This document shows, in pieces, positions 1 to 12,039 of a DNA stretch of 64,000 bases; within the stretch, counting starts at the first letter, position 1, and each line of letters opens with the position of its first letter. A model generated the notes under the pieces. It saw nothing but the letters and a program-made list of their open reading frames with translations, did no database searches and was not told the origin of the DNA. A program made the translations under genes and the position numbers. The DNA is from Aedes albopictus (taxonomy: Eukaryota; Arthropoda; Insecta; Diptera; Culicidae). Location: the NCBI RefSeq assembly GCF_035046485.1, contig NC_085138.1, forward strand, positions 45,171,464 through 45,235,463, given 5' to 3'.

Positions 1-2022
1 AAAGTTTAACTTTTCTAATTCTCTGAATATTGTATTTACTGCTTGTTGTGTTTTATTGTTTAATATTTCCAGATTTTTTTCTTTTATTATCAGTGCAAAA
101 TCATCTGCAAACTGAACTAATATTTCGTCACCTTCAAATATTTTGTGGAGAGCCGCTGTATACACATTAAATAAGGTGGGAGATAATACATCACCTTGTG
201 GCAATCCGTTAGAAACGAACCTTTCAATAACTTGGTTTTTTAGAGCAAAAGATATTTTCCTATTTCGTAAGAAATTAACAATCCAGGACGTTATTTCACC
301 AGGTGTACCAAAGCTAATCAAAATATGTTCAAGAATGTCTGTTTTAACGGCATTGAATGCATTGGAAAGGTCTAAAAATACTACGGCGGTCAAAAAATTA
401 TCTCTTTTATTTTGTTTGATTACGTTTACTAAAAAGTTTGAGCATGTTGTAGTTGACATATTTTTTCGAAAGCCAAAGGATGTATCTGGAATTAATCTAT
501 TGTCCTCTAAAAAGTTTTGTAATTTAACTAAAACAGCTGAATTGATAATTTTTGTGAAAACAGGTACTAATGAAATAGGCCGCTTGCCTTCAATACTATC
601 CTGAGCTTTTCCAGGTTTTGGAATCGCCACAATTTTTATTGTTTTTAGTGTCATTGGTAAATAGCATTCTCGCCAAATGTCATTTAAATGTTTTACTATC
701 GTAACTTTTGCTTCTGGTTGAAGTTGTCGCAACATTGAGTATGTTATCCTATCTTCTCCTGGTGAAGATCTTCTCTTTTTAGTATTGATTATAGTATTGA
801 ATGTATCAAAATTAAGTATATTATTTTCAATACGATATGTTGCATCCACCATAAAATATGGATCGTTTTTACCAAAGTGCTTATCTAGAAAACTTTCTGC
901 CATGGACTTATCTTCTTGAATGATGTTGTTAGAAAGTGGCCTCCTACGTTTACCGGTTAGTCTTCCTATTTTCGTCCATAGCTCAGACGAAGACATTGTT
1001 GGATTGATTTCCTCAACAAAAGATTCGAAGTTTCTCCTTTGAGCATCTTTTTTAAGTTTATTAAATTTTGCCTGAGCTTTCTTGCATTCAAGTAATTTTT
1101 CTAAAGTAGAATTTTTATTGAAATCTGATCGTGCTTTGTTTTTCTCATCCCATGCCTGAGACAATTCTTTCGACCACCAGTGTTTAGGAGTATATCTATT
1201 ACGGATTTTGCATTTTTTGTAAATATTAGCTATTGTTTCTTGAAATTCTTGAATACTATTACAATTATCTAGATTTAATGTTTGAATCTGATCATTAATT
1301 TTTTTATGATTGTATATGTATTTTCTGTTATCTATTGTATTATAGTTGAAAGTTAATTCTATTAGTAAATGGTGACTTCCTATTCCAAAATCAAGAGTTT
1401 TAAATTCAAAATTTGAAAAAAGATTAGGTGTGCAAAGGGTAAGGTCTATTGCAGTTGATTTCCTGTTTAATTGTATTGGTATGAAAGTTTTAGAGTTGTC
1501 ATTAAGAAGAATTAAATTACTATCGTTTATCAAGTCCATAACTATTGATCCTTTTAAGTCTGTGAAATCGTTACCCCAGGCATGGTGATGCGAATTAAAG
1601 TCTCCTCCAATCAGCACTCTAGAATAATTTTTGATCAAATCAAATATCTTAATTAAGTCAGACTCTAAATCTGTTTTTGAAATGGAAGGTGCAATATAAA
1701 TGGCAACAATAATCAAGTCCAGCGTACATAATTCAACTGCCACTGCTTGAGTTGCATCAGATAGAACGGGCATTCTAATTGTCTTATAACCAAATTCTTG
1801 TTTCAAATAAATGGCACTACCACCATAGCCGTCTATCCTCGAGTCAACGAATCTGTGATAGCGAGAAATATTGTACTTACTTGTTTGTTCTAATGATGGA
1901 CTTGTCCAAGTTTCAGAAAGTAAAACTGCTGAATAGTCTCCCACGGTTAATACCCTCTGTAACTCATCCTTATTCTTGGAAATGCTTTGTATGTTACACT
2001 GTAGAAATCTGAAATTATCCAT
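1..2022 (-). CDS. LINE ORF2: APE endonuclease + reverse transcriptase (partial, C-terminus off window)
   Basis: From the ATG at 2022-2020 the minus strand stays open for 674 codons to the window edge; I stepped through the whole frame and found no stop. The N-terminus reads MDNFRFLQCNIQSI, then LLSETW, the usual opening of an APE-type endonuclease. A GGDFNSHHHAWG block near residue 140 and IGSHHLL near residue 215 are the catalytic Asp/Asn and His region. RT motifs follow: RPISLVPVFTK, FLDLSNAFN, GLPQGDVLSPTLFN, and FADDFAL near residue 640 with the catalytic Asp pair. The protein nicks target DNA and copies the element RNA at the nick. The ORF lies about 70 nt downstream of ORF1. Any RNase H domain would be beyond base 1. 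Confidence 0.88.
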   Translation of the reverse strand, partial: MDNFRFLQCNIQSISKNKDELQRVLTVGDYSAVLLSETWTSPSLEQTSKYNISRYHRFVDSRIDGYGGSAIYLKQEFGYKTIRMPVLSDATQAVAVELCTLDLIIVAIYIAPSISKTDLESDLIKIFDLIKNYSRVLIGGDFNSHHHAWGNDFTDLKGSIVMDLINDSNLILLNDNSKTFIPIQLNRKSTAIDLTLCTPNLFSNFEFKTLDFGIGSHHLLIELTFNYNTIDNRKYIYNHKKINDQIQTLNLDNCNSIQEFQETIANIYKKCKIRNRYTPKHWWSKELSQAWDEKNKARSDFNKNSTLEKLLECKKAQAKFNKLKKDAQRRNFESFVEEINPTMSSSELWTKIGRLTGKRRRPLSNNIIQEDKSMAESFLDKHFGKNDPYFMVDATYRIENNILNFDTFNTIINTKKRRSSPGEDRITYSMLRQLQPEAKVTIVKHLNDIWRECYLPMTLKTIKIVAIPKPGKAQDSIEGKRPISLVPVFTKIINSAVLVKLQNFLEDNRLIPDTSFGFRKNMSTTTCSNFLVNVIKQNKRDNFLTAVVFLDLSNAFNAVKTDILEHILISFGTPGEITSWIVNFLRNRKISFALKNQVIERFVSNGLPQGDVLSPTLFNVYTAALHKIFEGDEILVQFADDFALIIKEKNLEILNNKTQQAVNTIFRELEKLNF

Positions 2023-2091
2023 AAAAAGAGAAAAAAAAACGAAACGTATAAGCAAAATCAATTGCAAATTCCGTGTTGTTGATTGATCTGT

Positions 2092-3471
2092 TTAAACTAT
2101 TATGCTTTCAAGATTCAAGTATTTTTTGGAGTATTCTTTAATCTTTTCCTGTAGTTCTTCTGTGACCCCAGAGCATTGGATCAGAGCTGCGTAGAAGTTC
2201 GCGAGTTCACCCCGAACGTTGCGGTTCGCTGTTTCCAGTGCATCGGCGTTTGCCTTCTTGATGATGTTGTCCCATCTTTCTCGCTCGCTAACGGCATGTC
2301 GGTTTTCCAGTCCACTTCCTCTCGACGTTCCTTCTGCGTTCCGATCTTTGATCAGCTGCTGACGTTCCTCGTCGATTTTCATTTTCTTCGCTCCACCTGA
2401 CGTGTCGTTCGCTGGTTTCTTGATAGCGCCTAGCTGTCGTTCTTCTGGTTTGTTAGCAGTGACGTTACTCCGTTGCTGTTGTGGTTGATTACTCCGCATT
2501 GTGAATCGACCGGCCGTCATTTTCGCAAACGTATTCGGTAGTGCAGGGAATTCGGCAATGTCAGCCAAAACGTCGTACTGATTCTGTATCGGAAGCGGAG
2601 CGATGAGCTCTCGCGCCTCCACGTAGGTCAGATTCTTCTTCGACATCATTGTTTTGATACTTATCTCGCGCTGTCGGGAGGGACAGTTGGGGTCCGTGGT
2701 ACGGTGATCCGATTTTCGACAATGCAGACACTTCACTTCGTTCGGGCAATGGTCCTCAGCCTCCTCGTGTATGCGTGCACACTTGCCGCAACGCTTTTTC
2801 GATTTGCAGCTTTCTTCCCGGTGGCCGAAGCGGTGACAGTTGTTGCAGAACACAAATCTTCGGACGTACGGCTGTACTTTAACCGACGATCCGAACACCT
2901 TCATCTTTTCTGGCAAGTTGCTAGCCCGGAATGTGACACTGACTCGGTTTGAAGCGACCTTTTTTCCTTTCTCACGATCCCATCTATTGAGTCTGTACAG
3001 ACTCACTACCGGATATGCACATTCGTAGTCCTGTTCGATATCCTCCATTTCGATGTCCGTCGGAATGCCACCGATCACGCCGGTAATGCAAACCAGGTGC
3101 CGAGGGATGTACGCCTTGTAGCCTTTTTCCGCTAGTACAGTTTCGCCAACCAGGAGGTTTGCCTTCACCCATGAGTTGAAGAAGACAATGATTTTGTTTC
3201 GTCCGAGGTATTTGAGCTCCGTGATTTGGTTTCGGTATTTCTCGAGCTTTCGCAGTACCGAGCCCACCGAAAACTTGTTGATACGCTTCGTGTTGTCCAA
3301 TATTTCGACGTATACACGATACGGTGCAGCATCCCTAGCCGTGTACATGAACGATTCAGGCATTGAGTCGTCCGCCATTTTGTTTCCGTCGTTTTCACTT
3401 GGGTCTTTTCCTTTGTCCGGAGGCAGCCCGCCGCCTCCACCAGTCGCCATGTTTTTTCTCTTCAAAAGCAC
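2092..3471 (-). CDS. LINE ORF1: gag-like RNA-binding protein with three zinc knuckles
   Basis: The intact 459-codon ORF has a Gly-rich, charged N-terminus, a central RRM-like/gag-like region (residues about 50-200), then three Cys/His knuckles at residues about 205-265: CNNCHRFGHREESC, CGKCARIHEEAEDHC and CLHCRKSDHRTTDPNC. This triple-knuckle arrangement is typical of ORF1 of Jockey/I-group LINEs, which coats the element RNA. The C-terminal 150 residues are polar and low complexity (Gln/Asn/Lys rich). The next in-frame Met is at residue 8, so the exact start is uncertain. It lies just upstream of ORF2 on the same strand. Confidence 0.85.
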   Translation of the reverse strand: MLLKRKNMATGGGGGLPPDKGKDPSENDGNKMADDSMPESFMYTARDAAPYRVYVEILDNTKRINKFSVGSVLRKLEKYRNQITELKYLGRNKIIVFFNSWVKANLLVGETVLAEKGYKAYIPRHLVCITGVIGGIPTDIEMEDIEQDYECAYPVVSLYRLNRWDREKGKKVASNRVSVTFRASNLPEKMKVFGSSVKVQPYVRRFVFCNNCHRFGHREESCKSKKRCGKCARIHEEAEDHCPNEVKCLHCRKSDHRTTDPNCPSRQREISIKTMMSKKNLTYVEARELIAPLPIQNQYDVLADIAEFPALPNTFAKMTAGRFTMRSNQPQQQRSNVTANKPEERQLGAIKKPANDTSGGAKKMKIDEERQQLIKDRNAEGTSRGSGLENRHAVSERERWDNIIKKANADALETANRNVRGELANFYAALIQCSGVTEELQEKIKEYSKKYLNLESIIV

Positions 3472-4860
3472 TTTTTCTCTCTGATATTCTTTTACAACAG
3501 TTCACAATGTCAATCTGCACTTATTTTTTCGCACAACTAATGAAAATAATTCCGCACGACACTCCGCACGTAGAAGTTTTTCCAAAATCACAACTCAATC
3601 CGCAAAATAAAAACGAGTTTGGATCGCACGCGCTCAGACCGTTCCGCTCGCGAAGACGCTCGACACTCGAATGGTTAACCACCAGCATTTATTTACGATT
3701 AACTCGAACACTTAATGACATATGTACACACAGTTCACACACTGGTGCACGCTCCTCCGTTAGTAGCAGAAACCGATAAAAAATGAACCAGTAAACTATT
3801 TTTACTCGCGCCAGCACCCAACCCACTCTCACCCGACCCGAGGATCACTCTTTCTCCGACATCAGACGACGAACGCGCGCGAGTCGAGAACACGTTTCTT
3901 TTTATCGCTCTCCTTGAAATTTCCTTTCTTCTGATGTTTTTCGCACAATCTTCGCCTTCTTTCACTTTCACAAACCGCAGATCGTGACCGCCGATGCTGA
4001 CATACACAACAGCAACTAAAAGCAAGGCCACCGATGCAAACACTGACGACCTTCAACGAACGGTCGCCAAACGGACACACTTCCTTTCCGCGCGCGCGTC
4101 AGAACCAAGTCCAATTAAAATTCACTCCGTGGCTAGACATCCGTTTCATTCGCACATGCCGCGATCATGTAGTGAGTGCACTTTTCAAACACTTGACACT
4201 TTCCGTGCGGTGCGGTAAACTTCCGCCGAACAGCGATCGCTGTCCAAAAACACAAGATCACGCAAAAACACCGCCGTACGCTGAACACGGAAAAACAAAG
4301 CAAGCGTCGCACATTCACACACACCCGAACGCACCAAAAATGCAAGAAGATCACACCCGATCGCGCACGCCAATCAAAGTAGTCCTTTTCAGTTATGGGA
4401 AAAATTCAAACACCTAGTGAGGAGCCGGGCTTCCGGAGACGCGCGACGAGAGACGAGAGCAACCAAGCAAAACGGTGTGAATACGATCGCGACGCTTTAT
4501 CGACTGAAGTTGAATTCGCGCGCGAACTCATAACTGCCCAGACGCCGCTGCTGCTGCTGTTGTGCCAAGCCAAGCAGGAGGGCTTCCTGTCTGTACGTTG
4601 CTGGTTGGCGGCGGTGATGTCGCTGATGCTGGCTGACTGACACTTGTCGGACGACCACACAAAAACGGGGCCCCACTTCGAACCCTTTCTACTACTGCTG
4701 CCGCTGTGCGAGCAGCTGAGTGCGACCGCGACGATGACGACGATGATGATGATTGTCGGCGTCGTCGCGCACGGGGCGTCGAGACGTGCTGCCGCGGAAA
4801 ACCGCCACTGCGTTGATTCACTATATACGCCTCCTCCAGGGCTGGTAGCATAGTTTTTGT
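3472..4860 (-). other. Probable LINE 5' UTR and flank; GC-rich, low-complexity end
   Basis: No convincing coding region. The stretch just upstream of ORF1 is probably the 5' UTR of the LINE, but its right edge cannot be fixed without the other duplication copy. Between about 4540 and 4780 there are CTG-type and GAT-type trinucleotide runs. Several short ORFs on both strands here are by-products of that composition. Confidence 0.4.
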
Positions 4861-5325
4861 ATGGCTCTTTATAAATAAAATCAGCAATCGACTATATCTG
4901 TTGAAACTGATGAACTGCGATGCTCCGCCGCGTGTACCATAGAGGTTGCCCATGGGCAACATGCATGTTCTATGAGAATCCCCATTAGGGGATAGGGTGG
5001 GGCGGGGCAAGATGGGTCACCTAAGGATGGATCATCATAACTTTTCAAACCAGTTTTTAAATACAAATCGTTTTGGTTTGTGTAGTAGTTTAGCAGCTCG
5101 ATGAGTAGGCCGAGCTCTTGGAATTATCATTATCAGTATAACTGTCAAGAGAGAAGCACCACAGTTTGTATTCATGCTCTACTCTTCAAGACATTTGTTA
5201 GCTATGCTAAAAATCGATAAAAAGATAATAAAATATAAAACAAGATTTTGAACGAGCAGTTTTTGAGTAAGACCGATTTTGGGTCTTGAAACAAGTGCGG
5301 GGCAAAATGGGTCACTATTTAAATA
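4861..5325. other. Intergenic, no gene seen
   Basis: AT-rich with two short motifs of the type GGGGCAAAATGGGTCAC (about 4999-5020 and 5298-5315), probably remnants of old repeats. No coding potential recognised. Confidence 0.4.
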
Positions 5326-5620
5326 CAGTAGACGTTCTTTAACTGCAACATGTTTACGTTTCACTTACCGAATGAAATTCGATAACTGTAACAACTGACA
5401 GACGCCAAAGAACTGTCAGTCGCTGCAGAATGCAGTTAATGTGCATTCAGAAAACATCGCACTGCAATAAAAGTGCATGCAAATAACATCGCATCGCAGT
5501 TGACCTTTTATTTTGACGGATAGCGATAACGGTGCGATAACTGCAAAATTGCTGCACTTAGCGGACTTTCACTTAAAAAGAATTGCAGTTAAACCGTTTG
5601 CACCGAGCGAACGTCTACTG
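5326..5620. mobile_element. MITE, TIR CAGTAGACGTTC, TA duplication
   Basis: Left end CAGTAGACGTTC and right end GAACGTCTACTG are exact inverse complements, flanked by TA on both sides (5324-5325, 5621-5622). The body is non-coding with GCAGTTAA-like repeats. The TA duplication and CAGT terminus fit a Tc1/mariner-type non-autonomous element. A similar end sequence occurs near 19621 inside another element. Confidence 0.75.
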
Positions 5621-5653
5621 TAGTTTACAATTTCTCAACGAAAAACGGAAATA

Positions 5654-5866
5654 GGGTCTGGGACCATTTCGGCAGGAGCACCTATTTTGGGCACTTGCTG
5701 TTGTAGCTCAGTCAATTTTCAGCCAATTGATTTAATTTTTGAAATACGGTAAGATATGCACAGTATCTAGCCATGTACAAAATTTCATATCAATTGGTTT
5801 GAATATGACTGAGTTATAGCAGCAAGTGCCCAAAATAGGTGCTCCTGCCCAAATGGTCCCAGACCC
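5654..5866. mobile_element. MITE, TIR GGGTCTGGGACCATTT, TA duplication
   Basis: Long inverted arms (about 45 bp, near-perfect) begin GGGTCTGGGACCATTT and contain GCACCTATTTTGGGCACTTG. TA flanks both ends. A second copy of the same family starts at 63945 and runs off the right edge. Confidence 0.8.
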
Positions 5867-6104
5867 TATGTACCATTTTTCTGTATTCACGTATGCTCCA
5901 TATTCACACTGAATAAATAAAAGCTACTAGTAAACATTATTTTTTATGAAAATATAAAAGTTTACCGTTTTAGTGGTCTTTAGACGACTTTAAAATCAAT
6001 GCTGCTGTGAAAAATTTGGTTTTCCTTCGGGAAAAGTTCATATGTATTCGGAGGGCTGTTGTTTTTCAAATATTCGTTCAATCGGAGTGAGCTAAGTACA
6101 AGTC

Positions 6105-6345
6105 ACAGAGAAACAGACGTCATACTCTGCTCGCTTCTCATCGATCAACTTTTTAACGGTTGACTCAAATATTCGGTAGTGGGTCGATTGGCCAACCGCG
6201 GCGTTGGTTGGCATAGTTTTGCTCCTGTTTGACGCTTGCTCAGTACCGCCCGGCCAAACACAGTACATTTAGCATTGGGCGATTGGGTTTACGTGACGAT
6301 GTTTTTTATGAAATTTGTTCTAAGTGTTACGTCTGTTTCTCTGTG
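6105..6345. mobile_element. hAT-like MITE copy 1, ACAGAG...CTCTGTG, TSD TACAAGTC
   Basis: Terminal inverted repeats ACAGAGAAACAGACGT and its complement, bounded by an exact 8-bp duplication TACAAGTC at 6097-6104 and 6346-6353. Eight-bp duplications are characteristic of hAT transposons. Two more copies lie at 14083 and 17375. Confidence 0.85.
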
Positions 6346-6563
6346 TACAAGTCGTAAATAACTGGTAATATAAACTTTTTCATCAAACCGTTAATGGTCC
6401 ATTCCAATATGATGCCCAAAATCTTATTATCAAACATATTGTAATGCATAAGTGCGGAGAAGACACCGACACGATTAGATGCTAAATCTCAGTTTTATCC
6501 ACGATCCCGCACTTATACTAACTGAGAAAGGGGTAAAGTGGAGTGAGAAATGCGCAATAACTA

Positions 6564-6790
6564 CACTGAAAGAAAAAGTATAGTACTGTGAACCACGACA
6601 GTGTTCTTAATTTTACCATGCCCAAATTTCGTAAACATAACCAAATATTTATTTATGTCTACCATGAATCAGTGAAAATTACCATGTGTCAAACATTTTG
6701 TGACATGGTGAGAATCATAATCAACATATTCATCACAACTATTCAGTTTTTACTATTCGTCGAGCAAACATGGTAACGCTAACTCTAAAA
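6564..6790. repeat. Left subterminal repeats of the CACTA-like element
   Basis: At least five copies of ACCATG or its complement CATGGT, usually as TTACCATG or CATGGTAA, occur within 220 bp of the left terminus. CACTA transposases bind such arrays. Confidence 0.55.
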
Positions 6791-8788
6791 ATGTTTGCCT
6801 CAAATCCATACAGTTTCAAGTTCACAACACATCATAGTTATGGTAAATATTGAGATGTTATTCAGTTTTCCAGATCTCCGTGTATCCTCTGCGCGACCGC
6901 TCGCCATTTTTACGTATTTCCTCTCGAATGGAATACTTGTCGTAATAATGGCAGATTCAAGTATGGAAGTAATTGTAGCAGAAGAACTTATCGCCGATTC
7001 CGACCTTATTAATGGTAAGTAAGATAAATCATGTGAATGATTGTTGATAATCCGAAAACAATGTTTTTTTTTTCAGACGCCGACGAGCAGCCGGATCTAA
7101 GAAACATCATTTTGGAGGAGTGGGAACTTAAATCCACGGTGTATGCCATCTTGATTAGTAAGTAGTATTAAAATAATCTTTTAGTATCGATGTTTAAGGA
7201 ATCATCCGCATAATGTAGGTCACGGTGTCACACTGGAGTATTTAAAAGTCCTGGACGAAAAAGCACTGAGCGACATATTTTCTGTTGTCAAATGGACCGG
7301 ACATAAACATGCCTTGCGCTCCAAGTTGGAACAGTGGAAAGAGAGTGTATTGTACCGCCCGTTGCCCTCCACCACCAGCAATCCGGCAAGCGAAACGTCC
7401 CCAGCCCACAATGCAGTTCCGGGACCATCCCATATGAACAAATTACTCCAAACAACCGTCACAAACAATGTACTGCTTGGCATACTCGAGAGAAACGAAA
7501 AAGGCAAAATTGTTTGTCAGTATTACCAAGCACACCAACGGCTGGATGTGGAGCAAAGACGATCGTTGGCACACACCATAGTCGACTACTACATTGCCAA
7601 CAACACATATTTTACACTGGCAGATATGGAACGTTTTGCCGACCTGATTGCAGCTCGATTTCCTCCGGAAATATCTGTAACTTAATGGAGAGTGTTATTT
7701 AAAAACCCATATAACATTATTTTTTTTACAGGAGACCTACTACAATCCCCGTGATTCAGCCGCTGGCAAGAAGTACCCCTCTGGTCTATTGTATGATCGA
7801 TTTCATAACCGAAAGAAAACCGGTTCAAGGCGCCAGGTAGGCGAGATCGACCCGTGGACACGTTACAAGGTGGAAGCAGTCAAGCTCACTGCTGATGGTA
7901 AGATTGGGGCCGGGTGGGTGTTCATTTGCGTGGGTGGGTCGTGGTGGACCTCTTGGGCCCTTTTCAAATGTTGCTCCAGAATTAAATACCGTTAATTGCA
8001 CAATGGTTAATGAGGCAAGGGGGTCTGAGAAATCGTACGCGCCATACAAAACTAGTCTAGTTTTCATACAAAAAATCTTACCCTTAGAAATTTCAACTAT
8101 TGGAACGTAGACTATTAACGTTACCCAAAAATGATCAATCACATTCTTTACTTTATAAGAAACTCCAGAATATACACAAAGAAATTATGAAGAACTCCAG
8201 AATCTACCCAAAGAAATTGATCTAATGATCATTTGAAGCTTGACGGATTGTTACAAAAATAAACTATACAAAACAGTATGCCCAACAGGGTATTATTTCA
8301 AACAAAAAATTAAATAACAGAAAAATCAATAATTATATTTAGTTCTTCCCAATTTGAATGCTGATACATACGACCCATTCAAAACTTTTTCTAGAAAATA
8401 AACATAAACAACTTCCACCCATCCACCAGAAATAAACCGCTTGACATCGATTAAAAACTGGCTACGAAACAACCTGGAACCATTTGATGAAATTTTGCAG
8501 CGTTGGAACGACTCTCGGCTGCTGCGTGTAACAAGCATCATCAAAGAAGCTGAGATCAACAAATCAAACATCCTTCAGGAGTGGCGACGTCTTGCAGATC
8601 CGAATGGATATTTGCTGGTAAGTACTATCATATTATTTGTAGCTCCAATCCCGCATGATTAGTGATAATGGTGTACAGCCATATTGGTTACTAAATTTGT
8701 AGCTCGTTCCTTGGCTCATTCTTTATAATCACAATCCTTTGCAGTTCATACGTATACATAAAACAAAATCGTGAATAATGTACCACGA

Positions 8789-9920
8789 CCCAAGTAACCA
8801 CTAAGCCGTAAAAATGGCATTAAGTAGGTTCTATAGTCGAATAAAAAACGTGATTAACAGAGCTGATTGGAACTATACGCTGTAATAGAACTGCTCAAGA
8901 GCCGCTGTTGGCGAAATATTCGGCTAATATACGACCAACTTCATCCTTCCGTACCAAGTCTCTGGAGTTGAAAGCTGTCAAAATGGGGCAAAGAAAAAAA
9001 TGAAAAAAAAAATATTTGTTTATCTGCTGTTCTGTTCTCGCATGCGCTCTTAACTGATATTTTTTTGCTGCTGGATCCAGATTCCCGGTGATGTTCTCGA
9101 GGTTTCTCTTCGTCGATTGTCGTCGCTTTTGCCGTCTGCTCTATCAGCGCAACATGGGTTTGGCTCTGCATAGTACAGTATTTGAACCAATCCAAAACTA
9201 GAAAATGCATTAATGTTGTGACCCATCAGACATGATACAATTCGAAAGACTAAGAAGCTGACCGAATGCAAAGGACGAATGATAAATATATTTATCTTTA
9301 TTGAAAGAGATTTGTAGCACAGTTCTTGGCTGAATCATTTCTGAAGAAAACTTGATAAATTGATGAAGCGGAGTTTAAATTTGAGGAATAGCCAATCGGT
9401 GGCGTTGAAGAAGAAGAGGGATTCAACTTGGGATTCGAGCTAGGGTTTGTTTTTATTGAAACGGTTATTTGAAAAGGTTTTTATCGAGAGTCCAGATATA
9501 GTCACAATCTTCGGGGAAACAGAACTCCGTATCTCATTCTGAATGGTAAATGTAATGCTTCTGCCTGCCAGTAACATTATACTAAGCATAAATTACTGCT
9601 CAATTTCATCCAAAACTTCTTCATCATCTATCAGCTTTTCTGTTGTTGTTATCGGTGTCCGATGGAAATCTATTTTGATTGACATAAATGTCATGAGTGC
9701 TAGGCCGTTTAACAGCACTGACAGGTACTATATTCGGCTCAAGAGCACAAGGCTAAAAAGCACTACAAGATAACATTATATAACAATATACGGCCTAGTC
9801 TAGTGCTTACAATACTTAGTGCCTATACACATTTGAAAATTTAGTATAGAGCTTGCTGGCACTGAAATGCCATTGATTGGCTTTTATTACGCTTCCAACA
9901 GTGCTTAGTGGTTACCTGGG
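8789..9920. mobile_element. TIR element CCCAAGTAACCACTAAGC, 1.1 kb, non-coding
   Basis: Inverted ends CCCAAGTAACCACTAAGC (left) and CCCAGGTAACCACTAAGC (right, read inward). GA flanks both sides, compatible with a 2-bp duplication. It lies in intron 5 of transposon ORF1, 23 bp before exon 6. No coding region was recognised; a poly(A)-like run with mismatches is at about 8995-9014. Confidence 0.65.
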
Positions 9921-10642
9921 GATTCTTGTATTTTCATTTTCAGATTGATGCTGACTACGGCTCTATTTATGAAAGCTCAAGGAACGCGTCGACGCTGTAT
10001 GACAACTGGGGCACATTCCTGGTGAAGTTTCGGGAGTACGTAAGCAAGTGCAACATCAAGGATCATCGTTCGCTTCAGCTGCTGGATTACTTGGAGGAAG
10101 GTACGCTGGCCGATGGTAAGTGAACATCCAAAGCTAATTCTCAAACATATCCTATACAAATCCCACCAATATGTTTATGTGTACAACGGCAATTGAACAT
10201 GGAAGATATCCATGAATCACAAGTCGTCTTCTACATGACCTACTTTCCTACAGGGACAAAACTAGTTCCTCAGCTTTTTTTTTCTCTATGTCCGGCCGGG
10301 GCGTAACTACTGCGACCAAAATTTGATCTATTGTGGTATACCCCGTGTCCTTGTATAGTGCATGCCGTATTACTTTATCACCGTTGTGAAGTTATAAAGT
10401 ATTCGGTTTTGTTACAGTAGTCATTTTCAACTTAATCGTAAGGAATGATTCTGATTGATAGGTTCCGCTTTTACATGCTCCTTTTTTAGTCAAAATAGGA
10501 TACCTTAACGAGAACTCCAATAAATGATACCGATATTGACCATGCATCAGAACCCTAGTCTTATCTGTTTCAATATTAATGGTTATTGATAATATGTTGA
10601 TGATTTTGTTAGGCGACCGCCATGCATCTACGAAAGCTAAGA

Positions 10643-10865
10643 CCCAAGTAACCACGCCGTTCAAGCCGTAATGCTTGCATATATGTACATATGGTGTAAA
10701 TAAAGCATACATTACTCTGTATGCATTGAAGCTAACTTCAATTTGGCTTTATTGTGGCCGTTTGTCCACTTTAATTCAACTTAAATTGTACATACAGAGT
10801 AATGCTTGCTTTATTTACACCATATTTATGCATGTATTATGGTTTGAGTAGCATGGTTATTTGGG
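10643..10865. mobile_element. MITE of the CCCAAGTAACC family
   Basis: A 223-bp near-palindrome whose arms (about 75 bp) begin CCCAAGTAACCA and CCCAAATAACCA and share GGTGTAAATAAAGCA. GA flanks both ends. It has the same terminal motif as the 8789-9920 element, so probably the same superfamily. Confidence 0.7.
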
Positions 10866-12039
10866 GAGTGTTTATTGATAAAATCGACAATGATTTTTCA
10901 TAAGGGTTTAACTGACATGATCGATTTATTTTCCCTGATCCCTTGCCTGATCCTGTCTTTCTGTTATTACCTGGGTGTGATACCACCGTGATAAATTCGT
11001 CTGTGTTATTATTATGTCTAAATCGTTTTTTCATAAAATAAATTGATTTGAATTTTATGCTAAACCTAGTGCTAAACGATGAGAGTGTAGGGTTTTGTAA
11101 ATTATTGTCTATCCGGTTGGAATCAAGACCGACATTCAATCAAAAATTGCCATTTTCTTGGTCCACAAGTGTCGCAACTGTTTCGCATCTAGTGCGCTGT
11201 GTTGCTGACAACAACGGGAAGGATGCGCACTACATTTGACATGATCAAAAAACGTCGCGAGTTGGGTCGCGTCGCGACTTGATTGTGCGAAGTCCGGTTT
11301 GGTGGCGGCCCGACAATATTCTAAACTACTCCCATTATACTACTACGAATTTTGTATTTTTTTCGTTTTTCTTCTTACAAAAATACAAATACTATATTTG
11401 CTCATTAATATTTTATTTTTAATATCAATTAATATAAAATTATACATTATGGATTACAAAAGAAGTAATTTTCTTCAGGGATTCTCAAAGGTGTTCGATA
11501 ACGAATTTCTCCAGAAAATTCTTCAGGGAGTCCTCTAGCAGTTCTTTGACGAATTCCCAGGTGAATTCCTTTCCTTTAGGGATTCCATTGCGACTTATTT
11601 GAAGATTCTTTTAAACGTTTAATGAAGCCTTTCTTCAGGAGTTTCTTCAGGGATATCTCCTGGAGTTCCTTTGAAGATTCTTCCAGGAGTTTCGTCAGGG
11701 ATCCCTCCAAAAATTTAATTACGGATTTCTACAGGAGCCCTTTCAGGGTTCTCTACAGGAGTTTCTTCCGGAATTCTTCTTGAAGTTCCTTCTGAAATTA
11801 CTTTAGAAGTCGCTTCAGGGATTACTCCAGTCTAGGGGCAAGACACTGAGCAATCGGGAGCAACTCTGAGCAATTCTGAGTAACTCTTTCTGTTCGAATG
11901 CATTCAGAAACGTCTCTGAAACGCTAGAGATTTTCCTTGGATTTTAATCAAGGATTACTCTAGGAGTTCCTTGAAGGATCTCTCCAGTAGCTCATTCAGA
12001 GATTTTTCCTGGAGTTTATTTTGGGATTCCTGCAGACAA

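Larger units (their letters stand above)
1..3471 (-). mobile_element. Two-ORF non-LTR retrotransposon (I/Jockey-type LINE), cut by window edge
   Basis: This is a LINE read right to left. A zinc-knuckle ORF1 (2092-3471) is followed after about 70 nt by an endonuclease/reverse-transcriptase ORF2 that starts at 2022 and is still open at base 1. Gag-like ORF1 plus APE endonuclease plus RT is the layout of the I and Jockey groups. The 3' end, any RNase H domain and the target-site duplication lie outside the window, so the clade cannot be fixed. Neither visible ORF is broken, unlike almost every other LINE here, so this is a young copy. Confidence 0.85.

Noticed and set aside
143..604. Plus-strand ORF of 153 codons
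   Set aside because: It is the antisense shadow of the LINE ORF2 RT region, which carries clear RT motifs on the minus strand.
5640..5880. Regulatory stem-loop or attenuator
   Set aside because: The inverted repeat is explained by a MITE with TA duplication, and the same family recurs at 63945.
7825..8142. Minus-strand ORF of 105 codons
   Set aside because: Overlaps exon 4 of the transposon ORF1 in antisense and the following intron; no features.
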